From Bacteroidota bacterium (GTDB lineage: Bacteria > Bacteroidota > Bacteroidia > Chitinophagales > Chitinophagaceae): 8,237 nucleotides of DNA. Shown piece after piece: positions 6,605 through 8,237 of this stretch. Location: contig JAEZAY010000125.1 in the NCBI GenBank assembly GCA_023427575.1, forward strand, positions 1 through 8,237, given 5' to 3'. Position 1 is the stretch's first letter, and every line of letters begins with the position of its first letter. The notes under the pieces were generated by a model. It saw nothing but the letters and a program-made list of their open reading frames with translations. It was not told the DNA's origin and did no database searches. A program made the translations under genes and the position numbers.

Positions 6605-8137
6605 ATGACCGAAAAGATCCTGATTCTCGACTTCGGCAGTCAATATACTCAATTGATAGCCCGTGCCGTAAGAGAGGCAAATGTTTATTGTGAAATTACA
6701 CCATTCCATAAAAAAATAGAATACGACCCCTCGCTGAAAGGTGTTATCCTTTCGGGATCGCCGTTTTCCGTGAACGATGAAAATGCGCCGGATGTATCTG
6801 TTGCTGAAATCAACGAAAAATTGCCGGTACTGGGTGTATGCTATGGCGCGCAGCTCACCGCAAAGCAATATGGCGGTAAGGTAGCCAAAAGTAATAAACG
6901 CGAATACGGAAGAGCGCTGATGAAAAAAGTGCAGGAAGACGCGCTTTTGAAAGACGTGATCGACCTATCGCAAGTGTGGATGAGTCATAGTGATTCCGTA
7001 CTGGAACTGCCGGAAGGTTTCAGTATTCTCGGCTCCACCGACAGCATTCCTTATGCCGCTTTCCATAAACCCGATGCCAGCAACCCATTGTACTGCGTTC
7101 AGTTTCACCCTGAAGTATATCATTCCATCGAAGGGAAAAAACTGCTGAAAAATTTTCTGGTGAACATTTGCGGATGCAGCCAGGATTGGACTCCCGCCCA
7201 TTTTATTACTGATACGGTGGAATCGCTGAAGAAGCAGATAGGAAATCGTAAGGTAATAATGGCTCTGAGCGGCGGGGTGGATTCCACCGTTGCCGCTACC
7301 CTGATTCATAAAGCCATCGGCGAGAATCTTTCCGGAATTTTTGTGGATAACGGGGTTCTTCGAAAAAACGAATTCACACAGGTGCTGGATACCTACAAAA
7401 CCATTGGCCTGAATGTGAAAGGGGTGGATGCAAAAGAACTTTTTTACCGCGAACTGAAAGGAAAATCCGATCCGGAAGAAAAAAGAAAAGTGATTGGCAG
7501 GTTGTTTATCGAAATCTTTCAGGAGGAGGCCTCCCGCCTTACCGATTTTGATATGCTTGGCCAGGGAACCATTTATCCCGATGTGATCGAAAGTGTTTCG
7601 GTTCATGGCCCCTCCGTTACCATCAAATCGCATCATAATGTAGGCGGATTGCCCGATATTATGCATCTGGAACTGGTGGAACCATTGAGATATTTGTTCA
7701 AAGATGAAGTTCGCAGGGTTGGAAAAGAATTGGGGATCCCGGCTGATCTGCTGAACCGCCATCCATTTCCGGGTCCCGGACTTGCCATTCGCATTCTGGG
7801 TGAAATCACGCCCGATAAAGTGGCATTGCTCCAGGAAGCAGATGATATTTACACGAACGGACTGAAATTGCATAAACTATACGACCAGGTTTGGCAGGCC
7901 GGCGCTATACTATTGCCGGTCAAATCGGTGGGGGTTATGGGCGATGAAAGAACCTATGAATTTACGGTGGCGCTGAGGGCCGTGACCTCTGTTGAAGTAA
8001 TGACGGCCGACTTGGCGCATCTCCCCTATGAATTTCTGGCATATATATCAAATGAAATCATCAACAATGTTAAAGGAATTAACAGGGTTGTTTATGATAT
8101 CAGCAGCAAGCCACCTGCAACGATAGAATGGGAATAA
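6605..8137 (+). CDS. guaA: GMP synthase (glutamine-hydrolysing)
   Basis: GuaA makes GMP from XMP, ATP and glutamine, the last step of de novo guanine nucleotide synthesis, in the cytoplasm. The 510-residue protein has the standard single-chain order. The class I glutamine amidotransferase domain (about 1-190) has a complete triad: Cys79 in G-V-C-Y-G-A-Q, with His168 and Glu170 in F-H-P-E-V. The ATP-pyrophosphatase domain follows with P-loop S222-GGVDS-227 and the segment [12 protein letters not shown]. The C-terminal dimerisation domain includes [10 protein letters not shown] and ends in P-A-T-I-E-W-E, the canonical GuaA terminus. ATG 6605 is preferred over the in-frame ATG at 6572 because the family begins at residues like [10 protein letters not shown], and because the 11-residue extension is encoded by the candidate promoter sequence. 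The gene appears intact and ordinary. Confidence 0.98.
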   Translation: MTEKILILDFGSQYTQLIARAVREANVYCEITPFHKKIEYDPSLKGVILSGSPFSVNDENAPDVSVAEINEKLPVLGVCYGAQLTAKQYGGKVAKSNKREYGRALMKKVQEDALLKDVIDLSQVWMSHSDSVLELPEGFSILGSTDSIPYAAFHKPDASNPLYCVQFHPEVYHSIEGKKLLKNFLVNICGCSQDWTPAHFITDTVESLKKQIGNRKVIMALSGGVDSTVAATLIHKAIGENLSGIFVDNGVLRKNEFTQVLDTYKTIGLNVKGVDAKELFYRELKGKSDPEEKRKVIGRLFIEIFQEEASRLTDFDMLGQGTIYPDVIESVSVHGPSVTIKSHHNVGGLPDIMHLELVEPLRYLFKDEVRRVGKELGIPADLLNRHPFPGPGLAIRILGEITPDKVALLQEADDIYTNGLKLHKLYDQVWQAGAILLPVKSVGVMGDERTYEFTVALRAVTSVEVMTADLAHLPYEFLAYISNEIINNVKGINRVVYDISSKPPATIEWE

Positions 8138-8178
8138 ACGTCTTTTCGCTAATGCATAAAAATCCCTTTCCGCAGCAT

Positions 8179-8237
8179 ATGAAGAAAGCAGGTAAAAAAC
8201 TGATCTTTATGGCAGCGCTGATTTGCTGCTTTTATTC
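8179..8237 (+). CDS. Start of an unidentified exported protein gene (truncated by window edge)
   Basis: From ATG 8179 the frame is open to the edge (19 codons plus two bases). It encodes M-K-K-A-G-K-K followed by a hydrophobic run (L-I-F-M-A-A-L-I-C-C-F-Y), the n- and h-regions of a signal peptide or a membrane anchor. Cys16 and Cys17 might be part of a lipobox, but too little is visible. An in-frame ATG at 8152 would add nine residues (H-K-N-P-F-P-Q-H before the Met), a less natural signal-peptide start. The gene begins 41 nt after the guaA stop, so it could be co-transcribed. Function cannot be assigned. Confidence 0.5.
   Translation, partial: MKKAGKKLIFMAALICCFY

Noticed and set aside
6965..7873. 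302-codon open frame on the minus strand within guaA
   Set aside because: It lies wholly antisense to an unmistakable guaA. Its translation is rich in Phe, His, Gln and Asn without domain logic, as expected from the reverse complement of a coding frame.
8138..8178. Possible terminator after guaA
   Set aside because: I found no stem-loop followed by a T-run in these 41 bases, so termination here cannot be claimed.

Overview
The window looks like chromosomal DNA from a member of the Bacteroidota, probably near the Chitinophagales. The basis is indirect. Gene starts lack clear Shine-Dalgarno sequences, and several are preceded by boxes resembling the Bacteroidota -7 element (TAnnTTTG). The gene set also fits: a lipoprotein alpha-2-macroglobulin paired with a PbpC-type penicillin-binding protein, a GIN-domain (DUF2807) lipoprotein, and a 510-residue GuaA. 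The phylum is fairly secure; the lower rank is a guess.

Layout: (1) 1-2448, minus strand, is the N-terminal 816 codons of a bacterial alpha-2-macroglobulin lipoprotein that runs off the left edge. (2) 2449-2646 is a divergent promoter region. (3) 2647-4935, plus strand, is pbpC, encoding a bifunctional peptidoglycan glycosyltransferase/transpeptidase. (4) 4922-5776, minus strand, is an unrecognised polytopic membrane protein whose 3' end overlaps that of pbpC. (5) 5751-6473, minus strand, is a GIN-domain lipoprotein whose 3' end overlaps the start of the membrane protein gene. (6) 6474-6604 is a second divergent promoter region. (7) 6605-8137, plus strand, is guaA (GMP synthase). (8) 8179 to the right edge is the beginning of another plus-strand gene with a signal-peptide-like start.

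The macroglobulin and PbpC form a recognised periplasmic pairing, thought to combine trapping of foreign proteases with cell-wall repair; here the two genes are transcribed head to head. The lipoprotein and membrane protein look like a translationally coupled two-gene operon of unknown role. guaA is a housekeeping gene. Packing is tight: all gene pairs are either divergent with 131-198 bp between them, overlapping, or about 41 bp apart. I see no mobile element, CRISPR array, tRNA, rRNA or convincing intrinsic terminator. Nothing here is clearly a new system; the least explained element is the lipoprotein/membrane protein pair.
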